From positions 1 through 40,143 of the forward strand of contig JAEUJS010000030.1 in assembly GCA_016792935.1 (NCBI GenBank): 40,143 nt of DNA. The letters are read 5' to 3'. Below, piece after piece: positions 8,708 through 16,910 of this stretch. Under the pieces are notes generated by a model. The model saw nothing but the letters and a program-made list of their open reading frames with translations. It searched no databases and was not told the origin of the DNA. The translations under genes and the position numbers were made by a program. Numbering within the stretch: the first letter of the stretch is position 1; every line of letters starts with the position of its first letter. Source of the DNA: Archangium sp. GTDB lineage: Bacteria > Myxococcota > Myxococcia > Myxococcales > Myxococcaceae.

Positions 8708-9247
8708 TCACTTCGTCTCTGACTCTTCGCGGTACAGCTCGGCGAGCGCGTGCGCACGCTCGACCTCATCGCGCGCGGCGTCGAGCTTCATCACCTTGTC
8801 GAAGTTGGCCACCCTCGCCTTCAACGCGTCGGACACCATCAAGCCGGCCGACAACCGCGTCTTGGCGCTCATGCGCTCTTCCTTGAGCTCGGTGAGCTGC
8901 GCGCTGAGCGACTCGGCCGTCTCCATCAGCAACTTTCCGTCGCGCTCGGCCTGCTCGAAGACCTCGTTCGCCTTCTCGAGCGAGCGTCGGCCCTCGTTCT
9001 CGTCGCGCTCGAGCGTGCGCAGCACCGTCACGTCGCCGTTGGCGCGTCCCCGTCGCTCATCGATGCTGGCCAGGCGCTTCTGCAGCTTGTCGCGCTCGCG
9101 CGTCAGCTCTCCACGCAGGGCGAGCATGGTGGCGGCGGACTTGCGGACCTCGGCGCCCTGCCGTTCCAGCGAAGCGATCATCTGATCGAACGCCTCGAGC
9201 GGATCGACGTCCTTCTTTGGCGGCGGTTTCTTACGGAAGAAGGCCAC
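8708..9247 (-). CDS. PspA/IM30-like coiled-coil protein
   Basis: Protein of 179 aa, nearly all heptad-like helix. The start resembles PspA family proteins: a short basic N-terminus (AFFRKKPPPKK), then DPLEAFDQMIASLERQGAEV and RKSAATMLALRGELTRE, followed by a long coiled coil to about residue 150. PspA and Vipp1 are ESCRT-III-like proteins that coat and repair the inner membrane; this one is shorter than E. coli PspA (222 aa) and has little amphipathic N-terminal helix, so the call is tentative. Start is GTG 9247, 12 bases after the vWA gene stop. It is the last gene of the MoxR-vWA operon, which supports a membrane-maintenance role. Confidence 0.65.
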   Translation of the reverse strand: MAFFRKKPPPKKDVDPLEAFDQMIASLERQGAEVRKSAATMLALRGELTRERDKLQKRLASIDERRGRANGDVTVLRTLERDENEGRRSLEKANEVFEQAERDGKLLMETAESLSAQLTELKEERMSAKTRLSAGLMVSDALKARVANFDKVMKLDAARDEVERAHALAELYREESETK

Positions 9248-9259
9248 GGCCGAAGAAAT

Positions 9260-11518
9260 TCAGCACACGAGGCGGATTCGCGCGATGGCCTTCGTCAGCC
9301 GTTCGTCCGACACCTGCGCCCACTCCAGGTAACGCACGAGCGGAATGCCGTACACGCCCAGCAGGTGCATCAACAGCAGCGCCGCCTCGTGACGTCGCCC
9401 ATCCGCCGGAGCGAGCGCCACCGCTTCCGCGACGGCCTGCAGAATGTCGACCACCCGCTCCAGCTTGCCGCCGGCCGCCAGGGCCGTCGTCGGGTGTTCG
9501 GGAAACAGCGCGTCGAACTGCGGCGTCTCGGGCTCGGGCGCCTTGACGTCTCGACGTTGCGCGATGGCTTCCAGCGCTTCGAGGTGCGGGAGCAACCGCT
9601 CCAGCACGTCGGTCGTCACCGGCACGTCGGCCGGCAACAGCGTGCGCCACGCCGAATCGAAGTCGGTGCGGGCCAGCTGAATCTCGGCGTCGGACACGTG
9701 GTGGTAGAAGGCGCGCCCACCTTCGTCGCGCTGCGAGATCACCAGCGAGCGCAGGTCGGGGTTCTCTTCTCCCAGCGAGATGAACGAGAGCGCGATGTCG
9801 AGCCCCTCGTACGGCCTCTGGTGCTTCTTGATGCGCTGGAGATCGACGCCGTCTTCTCCGTCGGTCACCAGCACGACCGTCGCGCGCGCCAGGTACGGAT
9901 CTTCTCCGCGCGCCTTGCCGATCGAATCGAACGCCGCCTCGAGCGCGAGCACGATGTCGGTCTGCCCTTCGGCGGGCGAGTTCTCGAAGAGCGCTTCGAT
10001 CTGCTTGCTGGCTTCGTCGCCCGAGTCGACGCGCACCAACTCACTGGGCGTGTCGTTGAAGAACGAGAAGTAGAGCGGGTCGAACGGCAGCCCGACCCTG
10101 GCCTTCACGCGAATGGCATTGAGCTCGCTGATCAACAACGCGTCACGGAAGCGCGCGCGCGAGCCGTGCATCGAGCCCGAGGCGTCCATCACGTACACAC
10201 GCACCGCCGTCTTGCGCGCCTTCTTTTGCTTCGGCGGCGGCTCGATCTCGACGTACGCACGCACCATCTGCCGACCCGACGCGAGGTCGAGCACCAGCGC
10301 GCCCGGGCGATCGAGCACGAAGTGGTTCAGGTGATCGAGCGAGTTGGTCGTCTCATAGGTCATCAGCTGCGTCGGGTACGGCACGCGGCGTTGAATCGGC
10401 CTGGTGGTGGCGGTCTCGGCTTCGACGATCTCTTCCGCGAGCGCGTCTTCCACGTCGAAGAAGCGCGCGCAGCCCATCGCCAGCTCCATCGCGCGGCGGC
10501 GATCGTCGTCGAGATCGAAGGCCAGCTTCGAGAGCTCGGCGGCCAGCTTGTCTTCGACTCCGGCTTTTCCACCGGCGGCGAGCTCTTCGGCGAGTTCGCG
10601 ACGCGTGCGTTCGTTCCACCCGACGGATCGGAGCCCACCCGAGCGTTCCACCGCGTCCTTGAGTGAGCCTTCCCTGGGCATCGACTGCAGCGCGGCGGCG
10701 GCGACCTCGGCGAGCCCGGAGTCGCCCGCTTCGACGGCGCGCTCATAGAGCGAACGCATGCTGCGCCACGCGGTGGACGGATCCTTGCGCGCCGTGTGAC
10801 GCACGTGACGCACGAGCTCGTCGAGCGACCGCACCGCCGGCGCGGCACGCACTCGCTCGCGCGCGGCGCCGACTTGAATTCTCAATTTCCGAGACCGCTC
10901 GCGATCGCCTTTCGTCTCGGCGGCCATGCGCAGGAGCAACTCGTAGGCGAGATCGAGATCGCGCCGCTTCCTGGCCGTGTTCTCGACCTCGCCGAGCGCG
11001 CGCTGAGCGAGGAACTCCGCGATCGCGAGTTGCGGAGATTTCGGAGCGTCGGTGTGCACCACCGCCGGGTTCGCGGTCGGGAAGACCTCGAACGTCAGCG
11101 TCGCCGCAGAGAAGACCGCCGCCACCTTCACGATGCGACCGAGCCGCGCGAAGTCTCGCGTCAGCGCGTCGCGATGCACGGCGGTGATCTTCTCGAGCGC
11201 GACGAGTCGCTCTCCTTCGCTGAGCGCGGCCTCGAACTCGTCGATCGCCTTCGCGGAGCGAGCCGCCAGTCCACTGGCGAGCTCTCCGATGCGCCCCTTC
11301 GCGGCGCCGAGCTCGCGCAGGAGGCGAGCGTCGGCGACGGTGTGCACTCCGGCGCGATCGAGCTCGGTGTCGAGGGCGCGCAGCTCTGCGAGTTCGACGG
11401 CGCGTTCTTCGCGCGAGAAGAAGAGGCGTGCGCGATCGATGACGCCGAGATCGGGCGGAGTGCCCGCGAGGAGCGCGTCGAGCCGCGCCTTGAGCGCGTT
11501 GAAGCGTTCGACGCTCAC
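9260..11518 (-). CDS. vWA domain protein, ViaA-like partner of the MoxR ATPase
   Basis: Soluble protein of 752 aa. The N-terminal 400 residues are mostly helical and charged. A von Willebrand A domain follows with a full MIDAS metal site: DASGSM (Asp about 445), the Thr of GQTDIV, and the Asp of TDGEDG (about 553). The last 150 residues are again helical. MoxR ATPase plus vWA pairs, as in RavA-ViaA of E. coli, act as chaperone-like machines on protein complexes or membranes. This protein is longer than ViaA (about 480 aa), so it is an analogue by layout rather than a sure orthologue. Start is GTG 11518, overlapping the preceding small ORF stop as GTGA. It precedes the PspA-like gene. Confidence 0.85.
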   Translation of the reverse strand: MSVERFNALKARLDALLAGTPPDLGVIDRARLFFSREERAVELAELRALDTELDRAGVHTVADARLLRELGAAKGRIGELASGLAARSAKAIDEFEAALSEGERLVALEKITAVHRDALTRDFARLGRIVKVAAVFSAATLTFEVFPTANPAVVHTDAPKSPQLAIAEFLAQRALGEVENTARKRRDLDLAYELLLRMAAETKGDRERSRKLRIQVGAARERVRAAPAVRSLDELVRHVRHTARKDPSTAWRSMRSLYERAVEAGDSGLAEVAAAALQSMPREGSLKDAVERSGGLRSVGWNERTRRELAEELAAGGKAGVEDKLAAELSKLAFDLDDDRRRAMELAMGCARFFDVEDALAEEIVEAETATTRPIQRRVPYPTQLMTYETTNSLDHLNHFVLDRPGALVLDLASGRQMVRAYVEIEPPPKQKKARKTAVRVYVMDASGSMHGSRARFRDALLISELNAIRVKARVGLPFDPLYFSFFNDTPSELVRVDSGDEASKQIEALFENSPAEGQTDIVLALEAAFDSIGKARGEDPYLARATVVLVTDGEDGVDLQRIKKHQRPYEGLDIALSFISLGEENPDLRSLVISQRDEGGRAFYHHVSDAEIQLARTDFDSAWRTLLPADVPVTTDVLERLLPHLEALEAIAQRRDVKAPEPETPQFDALFPEHPTTALAAGGKLERVVDILQAVAEAVALAPADGRRHEAALLLMHLLGVYGIPLVRYLEWAQVSDERLTKAIARIRLVC

Positions 11519-11727
11519 GTGGGCCAGAACTGCGTCAGGCGACGCGTGTGGCTGTGGACCGCGAACGCCGCGACTCGACCCGTTCGAGCCCCTCGACCTC
11601 GAGCGTCTGGTCGATCAGTTCGTGCTGGCTTCGGCTCGGGCACAAGAAGCCGTCCCCGTTGATGACAAAGCCCTGGGTGGGCGAGGGGTCTCGAAAGCGT
11701 GTCCTCTTTGGTGACGAGCGAGGTCAT
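11515..11727 (-). CDS. Small linker ORF between MoxR and vWA, with apparent frame switches
   Basis: This 70-codon frame starts as ATGA inside the MoxR stop and ends as GTGA on the vWA start, so its ends look like a real coupled gene. The coding signal does not stay in one frame. The first 11 codons (MTSLVTKEDTL) and the last about 20 (VAAFAVHSHTRRLTQFWPT) have GC-rich third positions in this frame. The middle is better read one base forward, giving RDPSPTQGFVINGDGFLCPS, then SQHELIDQTLEVEGLER. Joining the three pieces gives one sensible protein of about 70 aa. Two compensating indels (near 11700 at CTTT and near 11573 at GAGTC), a sequencing error, or real frameshifting would explain it. No family is recognised. 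Confidence 0.45.
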   Translation of the reverse strand: MTSLVTKEDTLSRPLAHPGLCHQRGRLLVPEPKPARTDRPDARGRGARTGRVAAFAVHSHTRRLTQFWPT

Positions 11728-14237
11728 GCGCGTTTGGGCTGGCGCAGGTCGAGGAGCGAACGTGCAAAGCGCGCGAACGCGTCCTGCAGCTGACCGATGG
11801 TGTTGCGCAGCCCCTCGGCGCGATCCGCATCGGCTGACGACAAGCGCTCGATCGCCGTTCCGATGCGCACCAGCTCACCCTCGCGCGTGATCAGCTGCGG
11901 GAAGCGCGACTTCACGAGCAGGTCGAAGCCGCGATCGGCCTCCGCCGCGGTCTTCACGCCTTGTGAGGTGATGCCGGTCTGCGTCGCCTGCCACCAACCG
12001 ACGAGGTAGCCGAGGCGCACCTCGACCGACTTCAGCTCGACCGTGGCGACGTGCTGCAGCAGCTCGGGCGGCAACGGCGCGGCCGCCGCGTCACGAAGCA
12101 TCTGCGTGATGCGCGTCAGCGCGGCGCCCTCGCCTTCGAGGATCTGTGCGGCGACCACCGTGCGGTACGCGGTGTACGCCTCTCCGGTCAGTGCACGCTG
12201 CGTCTCGGGGGCGGCCGCCTTTGGTGCGTCCAGCTGCTGCACGTACGCGGCGATTCTCCGCTCGAACTCCGGCGCGGCGGCACGCACCGCAGGCTCCGCG
12301 GTCGCTCCTTCACGCCGGAGATCATCGATCACGAACTGCAGCGTCGCCTGTGAGTTCTCGAGGCGCTGCACTGGCTGACCCAACACCGCGCGCGCGTACT
12401 GCTCGGCGACCGGCGCGAGGAACTCCGCGCGCAAACCAGCGTGCGTCGGAGACAACACCACCAACGCCTTCTCGAGCTCCCGCAGCCGCTTGCTGTCGGC
12501 GGCGAGCTGCGCGGCGGGCTCGACCTTCTTCCCGGTCGGCTGCGCCAGCGCGCGCGTCGCACGACGACGGAGCGCGACTCCACACCGTTCCTTGCACGAC
12601 GCGAGGTGCTTGCGGAGCGCCTCGAATTTCTCCTGCGCGTGGTGCGAGGCGAGCTGCGCGATCTCCGCGGCGCGTTCGAGCTCTTCAGCGAGGTTGTTCG
12701 CCAGTCCGGTGATCGCCTCGAGGCCGAGCTTGTCTTCGAACTCACTGCCCTCGGCGGCCAACGCGATCAGCGAGCCGCTCTGGTGCGCGAATTCCTGAAT
12801 CGAGCGCGCGATGGTCGGCAACCGCGGCTGCAGCTCCGGCACGCGCGAGGCCAGCTCGAACACGTCACCGATGCTGCCCAACATCGCCACGCCACCGCGC
12901 GCGTCGGCCGGCACTCCGCGTTGCAGGCGCGTCTCGAGCGCGGTGACGAGGAACTCCGCGCCGCGCAGGAGCAGCTTGCGGTTGTCGGGATGCCGCGGCC
13001 CGGGCACCAGCTTGTCGCGCAGTGCGTGCGCGGTGGTGCTCGCCACCGGAGGCGCCCAGTTCGCGACCTGGCTCTGCGCAGCAGTGACGTCGTCGTTCAG
13101 CTTGAGCTCGTTCAGCTCGCGCTCCACCGACACCCCCGACGACGGAGCGAGCCGCGCGTAGACCGTCGCGAACGCCTTGTGCTCCACACGAATGATGTCG
13201 AGCTGTGCGCGCTCGCGGGGATCGGCGGCGACCTTCAGCAACGCCTCGAGCTCGGCCTCTACCGGGCCGCCGAGGAGGAAGAAGTGCTTGAGCTGCTCGA
13301 GATCGGTGGGCTCAGCGACGAGGCGACGCTCGGGGCGGCGGTACAACCGGTCGCGCACCACGATGGCCTTGAGCGCCCACAGCGCCTTCACCATCGAGCG
13401 CTGCGAGAAGTACTTCGTCGGCACGTAGTCGGGCAGCCGCGCCACCTGCGCGACGAGCTCGCGTTCCAGCGCGTCGCTCAGCTCTTCCATGCCTTCGGCG
13501 ACGAGCGGCGGCACCTCGACGGCCTCCACCGCTTCCTGCAACAGATCGAGCTGCTGCAACGTGAGGCGCGCGTGCAACGCGGGGCGCTGACCGGCCTGCG
13601 CGCGATGCAACATCTGCCCGCGGCTCGAGCGGCGAGAGAAGCTCTTGGGCGTGAAGCAGATGAACGAGATGCGATCGGCGAACGCCTGCAGCGCCTCGGG
13701 AGAGCGCTGCAGCACTTCCGACAGGTAGCGGTTGCTGGTCATCACCGCGCACTCGCAGCGACCCGGCGTCACCTTGCGACCGTGTTTGAGCTCGCGCTCG
13801 TGGAGCACGTTCAAGATCGAGCGCAGCAACATGTCGCGGCCGTCGAACACCTCATCGAGGAACGCGTGAACGGCGCCGAGCATGCCCTCTTCCGTGAGGT
13901 GCTCGGTGCGGCCGGTCTCGGTCAGCACCTTGAAGTCCACCGGGCCGATGAGATCGGTCTGCACGGTGTTCTCTGCCATCTGCTTGGCGAACAGCGAGGG
14001 GCGTCCCGTCTTCTCGTCGACGATGCGGCCCAACACCGCGCCGGCGATGGCCGACTTCGCGGTGCCCGGGGGCCCGATGATCAACACGTGCTCACGGCAC
14101 AACAGCGCGAGCTCGAGCTGCGTGAAGACCGCGTCACGTTCGATGAACGCTTCACGCAGTTCGGTGAAAAAGCCCCGGAACGCCGCCGATGCCGCGGTGA
14201 ACCTCTGATCGTCCGCCCAATGCCCAGGTGCATTCAC
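11724..14237 (-). CDS. MoxR-family AAA+ ATPase, RavA-like, with long C-terminal region
   Basis: Protein of 837 aa. The N-terminal AAA+ module has Walker A GPPGTAKS (55-62), Walker B AHAFLDEVFDG (about 124-132), and RNVLHEREL-type sensor sequence leading to MTSNRYLSE. The presensor layout (FLDEVFDG, SILNVLHEREL) is like RavA of the MoxR group. The next 600 residues are long helices, much larger than in RavA (498 aa). It should hydrolyse ATP to remodel a client, delivered or regulated by the vWA protein. Start is GTG 14237, almost leaderless from the putative -10 at 14247-14252. First gene of the operon 14237-8708; it overlaps the next small ORF as ATGA. Confidence 0.88.
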   Translation of the reverse strand: MNAPGHWADDQRFTAASAAFRGFFTELREAFIERDAVFTQLELALLCREHVLIIGPPGTAKSAIAGAVLGRIVDEKTGRPSLFAKQMAENTVQTDLIGPVDFKVLTETGRTEHLTEEGMLGAVHAFLDEVFDGRDMLLRSILNVLHERELKHGRKVTPGRCECAVMTSNRYLSEVLQRSPEALQAFADRISFICFTPKSFSRRSSRGQMLHRAQAGQRPALHARLTLQQLDLLQEAVEAVEVPPLVAEGMEELSDALERELVAQVARLPDYVPTKYFSQRSMVKALWALKAIVVRDRLYRRPERRLVAEPTDLEQLKHFFLLGGPVEAELEALLKVAADPRERAQLDIIRVEHKAFATVYARLAPSSGVSVERELNELKLNDDVTAAQSQVANWAPPVASTTAHALRDKLVPGPRHPDNRKLLLRGAEFLVTALETRLQRGVPADARGGVAMLGSIGDVFELASRVPELQPRLPTIARSIQEFAHQSGSLIALAAEGSEFEDKLGLEAITGLANNLAEELERAAEIAQLASHHAQEKFEALRKHLASCKERCGVALRRRATRALAQPTGKKVEPAAQLAADSKRLRELEKALVVLSPTHAGLRAEFLAPVAEQYARAVLGQPVQRLENSQATLQFVIDDLRREGATAEPAVRAAAPEFERRIAAYVQQLDAPKAAAPETQRALTGEAYTAYRTVVAAQILEGEGAALTRITQMLRDAAAAPLPPELLQHVATVELKSVEVRLGYLVGWWQATQTGITSQGVKTAAEADRGFDLLVKSRFPQLITREGELVRIGTAIERLSSADADRAEGLRNTIGQLQDAFARFARSLLDLRQPKRA

Positions 14238-14246
14238 AAGGCGGCG

Positions 14247-14254
14247 AGTATAAC
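14247..14254. promoter_or_regulatory. Overlapping divergent -10 elements
   Basis: TATAAC reads on the + strand (14249-14254) and TATACT on the - strand (14252-14247), sharing one TATA core. Each would start transcription a few bases before the GTG starts at 14264 (+) and 14237 (-), giving nearly leaderless messages. No good -35 is seen for either, so this is a suggestion from the -10 only. Confidence 0.35.
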
Positions 14255-14263
14255 GAGCACTCG

Positions 14264-15325
14264 GTGTCCGAGCCCGAACCGCGTTCTCTGCCCGAGATTC
14301 CAGCGCCGGTGCCTCTCGCGTTCGTGATCGGCGGCACGGCGTTCGGTCTCATCGCGTATTTGCTGGTGGGTGGCCTCACCCAGTTCCTCCACCTCGCGTT
14401 CGGGCTGTGGTTCGCCGAGATCGTGATCTTCGCGGCGCTGGCGGTGATGGCGTGGCAGGCGCTGTCGCTCTCCCCCACCCGCGCGATGGGGATCACGCGC
14501 TTCGAGCCGCGCTCGTTCGGAATCGGCGTGGCGTTCGGCCTCGTGAACTACGCCGCGTGGGCGATTCCCACGATGGCGCTCGCACACGCCGTCTTTCCGA
14601 AGAAGGTCCTCGAGCTCTTCGACAGCGCGAAGATCTTCGATCGCCAGACGCCGCTGGAGTTCTGGCTGATCGTGATCGGCGTGTCGGTGGCTGCTCCACT
14701 CGGGGAGGAGTTCTTCTTTCGTGGCTTCATGCAGCGCGGTCTCGAGAAGAACAGCGGCGGGCCACGCGCGATCGTGGTGACGGCGTTCATCTTCAGCGCC
14801 TTCCACCTCGATCCCGTCGGGCTCGTGTCGCGCTTCGAGCTGGGGCTCTTGTTCGGTCTGCTGGCCTGGTACTCGGGCTCGATCTGGCCAGCCATCGGAG
14901 CGCACGCCGCCAACAACGCGATCAGCTCGACGTTATTCCTGCTCTCGCGCGACTCGCTGGACGCCAAAGATGACGAGATCCCATGGCTCGCGGCGTTGAT
15001 CATGTTCGCGGTGGGCAACGCGGTGCTCTACCTGCTCGTGCGGTACGCCTCTCCGGGCCTCAAGGTCGCTGCGCCTGCGGACTTCGTCGATGAGAAGCGT
15101 CCCTCGCCGGGCACCATGTTCGGCCCGTGGGTGGTGGGAGCCGTGGCCGCCATCACCCTCTTGATCGCGGTCGATCGACGCGGCGTGGCGCTCAACGTGG
15201 TCGACGGCATCGCGCGGTCTCCTGATTCCGTGCGCAAGCGGCCTGACGTGATCGAGCTGCGCGCGAGGGTGCGGCGCGGTGAAGCTCCGCTCGACGAATA
15301 CAAGCAGCTCATCGGCGCGAAATGA
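14264..15325 (+). CDS. CPBP (CAAX/bacteriocin-processing) family intramembrane protease
   Basis: Polytopic inner-membrane metalloprotease-like protein of 353 aa. About eight hydrophobic segments are visible. The three family motifs are present: GEEFFFRGFMQ (Glu-Glu and Arg, about residues 147-153), SAFHLD, and GAHAANNAI, which form the membrane-embedded active site. Members cleave prenylated or bacteriocin-type substrates or act in self-immunity; the substrate is unknown here. The C-terminal 60 residues after the last helix are soluble. I chose the GTG at 14264; the upstream GTG at 14228 would overlap the divergent MoxR start. The stop overlaps the next start as ATGA. Confidence 0.88.
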   Translation: MSEPEPRSLPEIPAPVPLAFVIGGTAFGLIAYLLVGGLTQFLHLAFGLWFAEIVIFAALAVMAWQALSLSPTRAMGITRFEPRSFGIGVAFGLVNYAAWAIPTMALAHAVFPKKVLELFDSAKIFDRQTPLEFWLIVIGVSVAAPLGEEFFFRGFMQRGLEKNSGGPRAIVVTAFIFSAFHLDPVGLVSRFELGLLFGLLAWYSGSIWPAIGAHAANNAISSTLFLLSRDSLDAKDDEIPWLAALIMFAVGNAVLYLLVRYASPGLKVAAPADFVDEKRPSPGTMFGPWVVGAVAAITLLIAVDRRGVALNVVDGIARSPDSVRKRPDVIELRARVRRGEAPLDEYKQLIGAK

Positions 15326-16683
15326 TCGATCCGCGCGTCGAGCGGTGGCTGGCTGAGCTCGGAGACCCGAACCCCGAGACGCGCGTCGACGCCGCGAAGT
15401 GGCTGGCCGACTGCAAAGAACTTCCCGCGGAGGCTGCAGCGTTGCTCGTGAAGACGCTCTCCGACGACGCCTCGTATTCGGTCGAGCACAGCGACTGGGA
15501 CGGCACCGTGGTCGGCGGCTCGACGTTCTATGCGCGAGATCACGCCGCGGCGGCGCTGAAGAAGCTCGGAGGGCCGGCGATCGAAGCGCTCCTCGCGGTC
15601 GAGGCTCACCAGTCGTTGCTGGTGGAGGTGGTGATCGCCGCCGGCCCTGATCGGCTCGCGAAGCTGAGCGCGGAGCTACGGGATGGGGTGCGGCTGCGTC
15701 TCCAGGGCCACTGGAGCGCCGAGCGCGCCGGGTGGGCGCTGGAATGGGCCGAGACGGCCCCAGGTGACGAAGCGATCGTCCGCGCGCACCCCGACCTGCA
15801 CGCGGTCGTCGAGGCCTGTGAGCGGCTCGCTGCGAAGCCTGACGCGACGCGCGCCGTGGTGGCGCTGGAACGCTTCGGCCGCGAAGACCTGCCTCGTGAA
15901 TGGGACGAGCGCGTCGGCAAAGCGCTGGCGAAGTTGGCTCCGCTCGCCGACGACGAGACGGTGACGCGCTTCGTGGTGCAGATCGCCGAGCGCGCCGATT
16001 TCTACGTCATGACCGTGGTGTGCTCGCTCGGTGCGCGCGTCGCTGCCGCGGGGCCCAGGCTGCTCGAGCGGATGCTGAGCGGCCGCAGCGAGGCCGTGGT
16101 GGCGCGCGCGGTCGGCCTGGTGCTGGGTGCGCCCCGCTCCGCCGATGACGCGCGCGTGAAGCGCTTCCTCAGCGTGCGCGAGAAGGTGCGCGGCGTGATG
16201 GAACCTCCGCACGAGGAACTGGGCACGCTGATTCTCTCGTGCGCCGGTGAAGCGAACCTTGCCCCGTGGGTACTCGAGCCGCTCATCGCGCAGCTCAAAG
16301 AGCCGGAGTTCGAAAGACGCGTCGATGCCGCCAAACGTCTGCGAGCGCTGCGCAAACATGCTGCGCCTGCGGGCGAAGCGCTCGAGGCCGCGCTGCGCGA
16401 AGAGATCCGTGGGCCGCGCGCGAAGTGGACGGGCACGTCGGAGCTCGCGTGGTCGTTGAGCCTGATGGGTGACGCCGCTGAGAAGGCGGTTCCGCTGTTC
16501 ATCGAGATGCTGGAGAAGCCCGACACCGCGAGCGCGGGGCTTCATGCGCTCAATGGCCAATCAGAGCTCTTCGCCGCCGCGATTCCAGCGCTCGAGGCGC
16601 ACCTGGAGCGCTCTGAAGACAAGTACCGCGAGGACATCGAGCGAACGCTCAAGCGGGTGCGGTACCTGTCGAAGAAGAAGTGA
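15322..16683 (+). CDS. HEAT-repeat protein
   Basis: Soluble protein of 453 aa made of helical pairs. HEAT-like units show in PRVERWLAELGDPNPETRVD then AAKWLADC, in HAAAALKKLGGPAIEALLAV, in EFERRVDAAKRLRALRKHA, and in ELAWSLSLMGDAAEKAVPLF. Such solenoids are protein-binding scaffolds; no catalytic motif is present. The start at ATG 15322 overlaps the CPBP protease stop (ATGA), so the two are translated together and may work together. The end is 8 bases from the stop of the convergent gene at 16692, with no terminator seen between. Confidence 0.8.
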   Translation: MIDPRVERWLAELGDPNPETRVDAAKWLADCKELPAEAAALLVKTLSDDASYSVEHSDWDGTVVGGSTFYARDHAAAALKKLGGPAIEALLAVEAHQSLLVEVVIAAGPDRLAKLSAELRDGVRLRLQGHWSAERAGWALEWAETAPGDEAIVRAHPDLHAVVEACERLAAKPDATRAVVALERFGREDLPREWDERVGKALAKLAPLADDETVTRFVVQIAERADFYVMTVVCSLGARVAAAGPRLLERMLSGRSEAVVARAVGLVLGAPRSADDARVKRFLSVREKVRGVMEPPHEELGTLILSCAGEANLAPWVLEPLIAQLKEPEFERRVDAAKRLRALRKHAAPAGEALEAALREEIRGPRAKWTGTSELAWSLSLMGDAAEKAVPLFIEMLEKPDTASAGLHALNGQSELFAAAIPALEAHLERSEDKYREDIERTLKRVRYLSKKK

Positions 16684-16691
16684 GCGCTCCC

Positions 16692-16910
16692 TCAACCAAC
16701 GAAGCGGTAGGTCTTCACCACGAAGCGCGGGCCGACCATGGCGAAGGTGAGGGTCTCTTCGTCGACGTCACCCTCGGCCTCGATGCGCGCACCGCTCTTC
16801 TTGATCTTCCGATCGCCGCCGGCGAGCAGGTAGGTCTTGCCGTCATCACCGGCGAGCACCCACACGCCGGTCTCGATGTTCCTGAACTCGACGGTGCCGG
16901 CGAGCTTCAT
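16692..16910 (-). CDS. Small beta-rich protein coupled to the subtilase
   Basis: Protein of 72 aa without a signal peptide: MKLAGTVEFRNIETGVWVLA, then a DDGKTYLLAGG turn and alternating strands ending VVKTYRFVG. The pattern resembles small OB-like or DUF5818-like domains; that is a weak comparison from memory. The ATG at 16910 overlaps the subtilase stop as ATGA, so it is made from the same message. A role as modulator or inhibitor of the protease is possible but not shown. Confidence 0.7.
   Translation of the reverse strand: MKLAGTVEFRNIETGVWVLAGDDGKTYLLAGGDRKIKKSGARIEAEGDVDEETLTFAMVGPRFVVKTYRFVG

Noticed and set aside
8750..10666. Long plus-strand frame over the PspA-like and vWA genes
   Set aside because: Arg/His/Gln-rich shadow sequence with no motifs; the minus strand carries vWA and coiled-coil signatures.
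12441..14327. Long open frame antisense to the MoxR gene
   Set aside because: It is a shadow of the GC-rich sense gene: composition is Arg/His-rich with no domain, and the opposite strand has a clear AAA+ protein.
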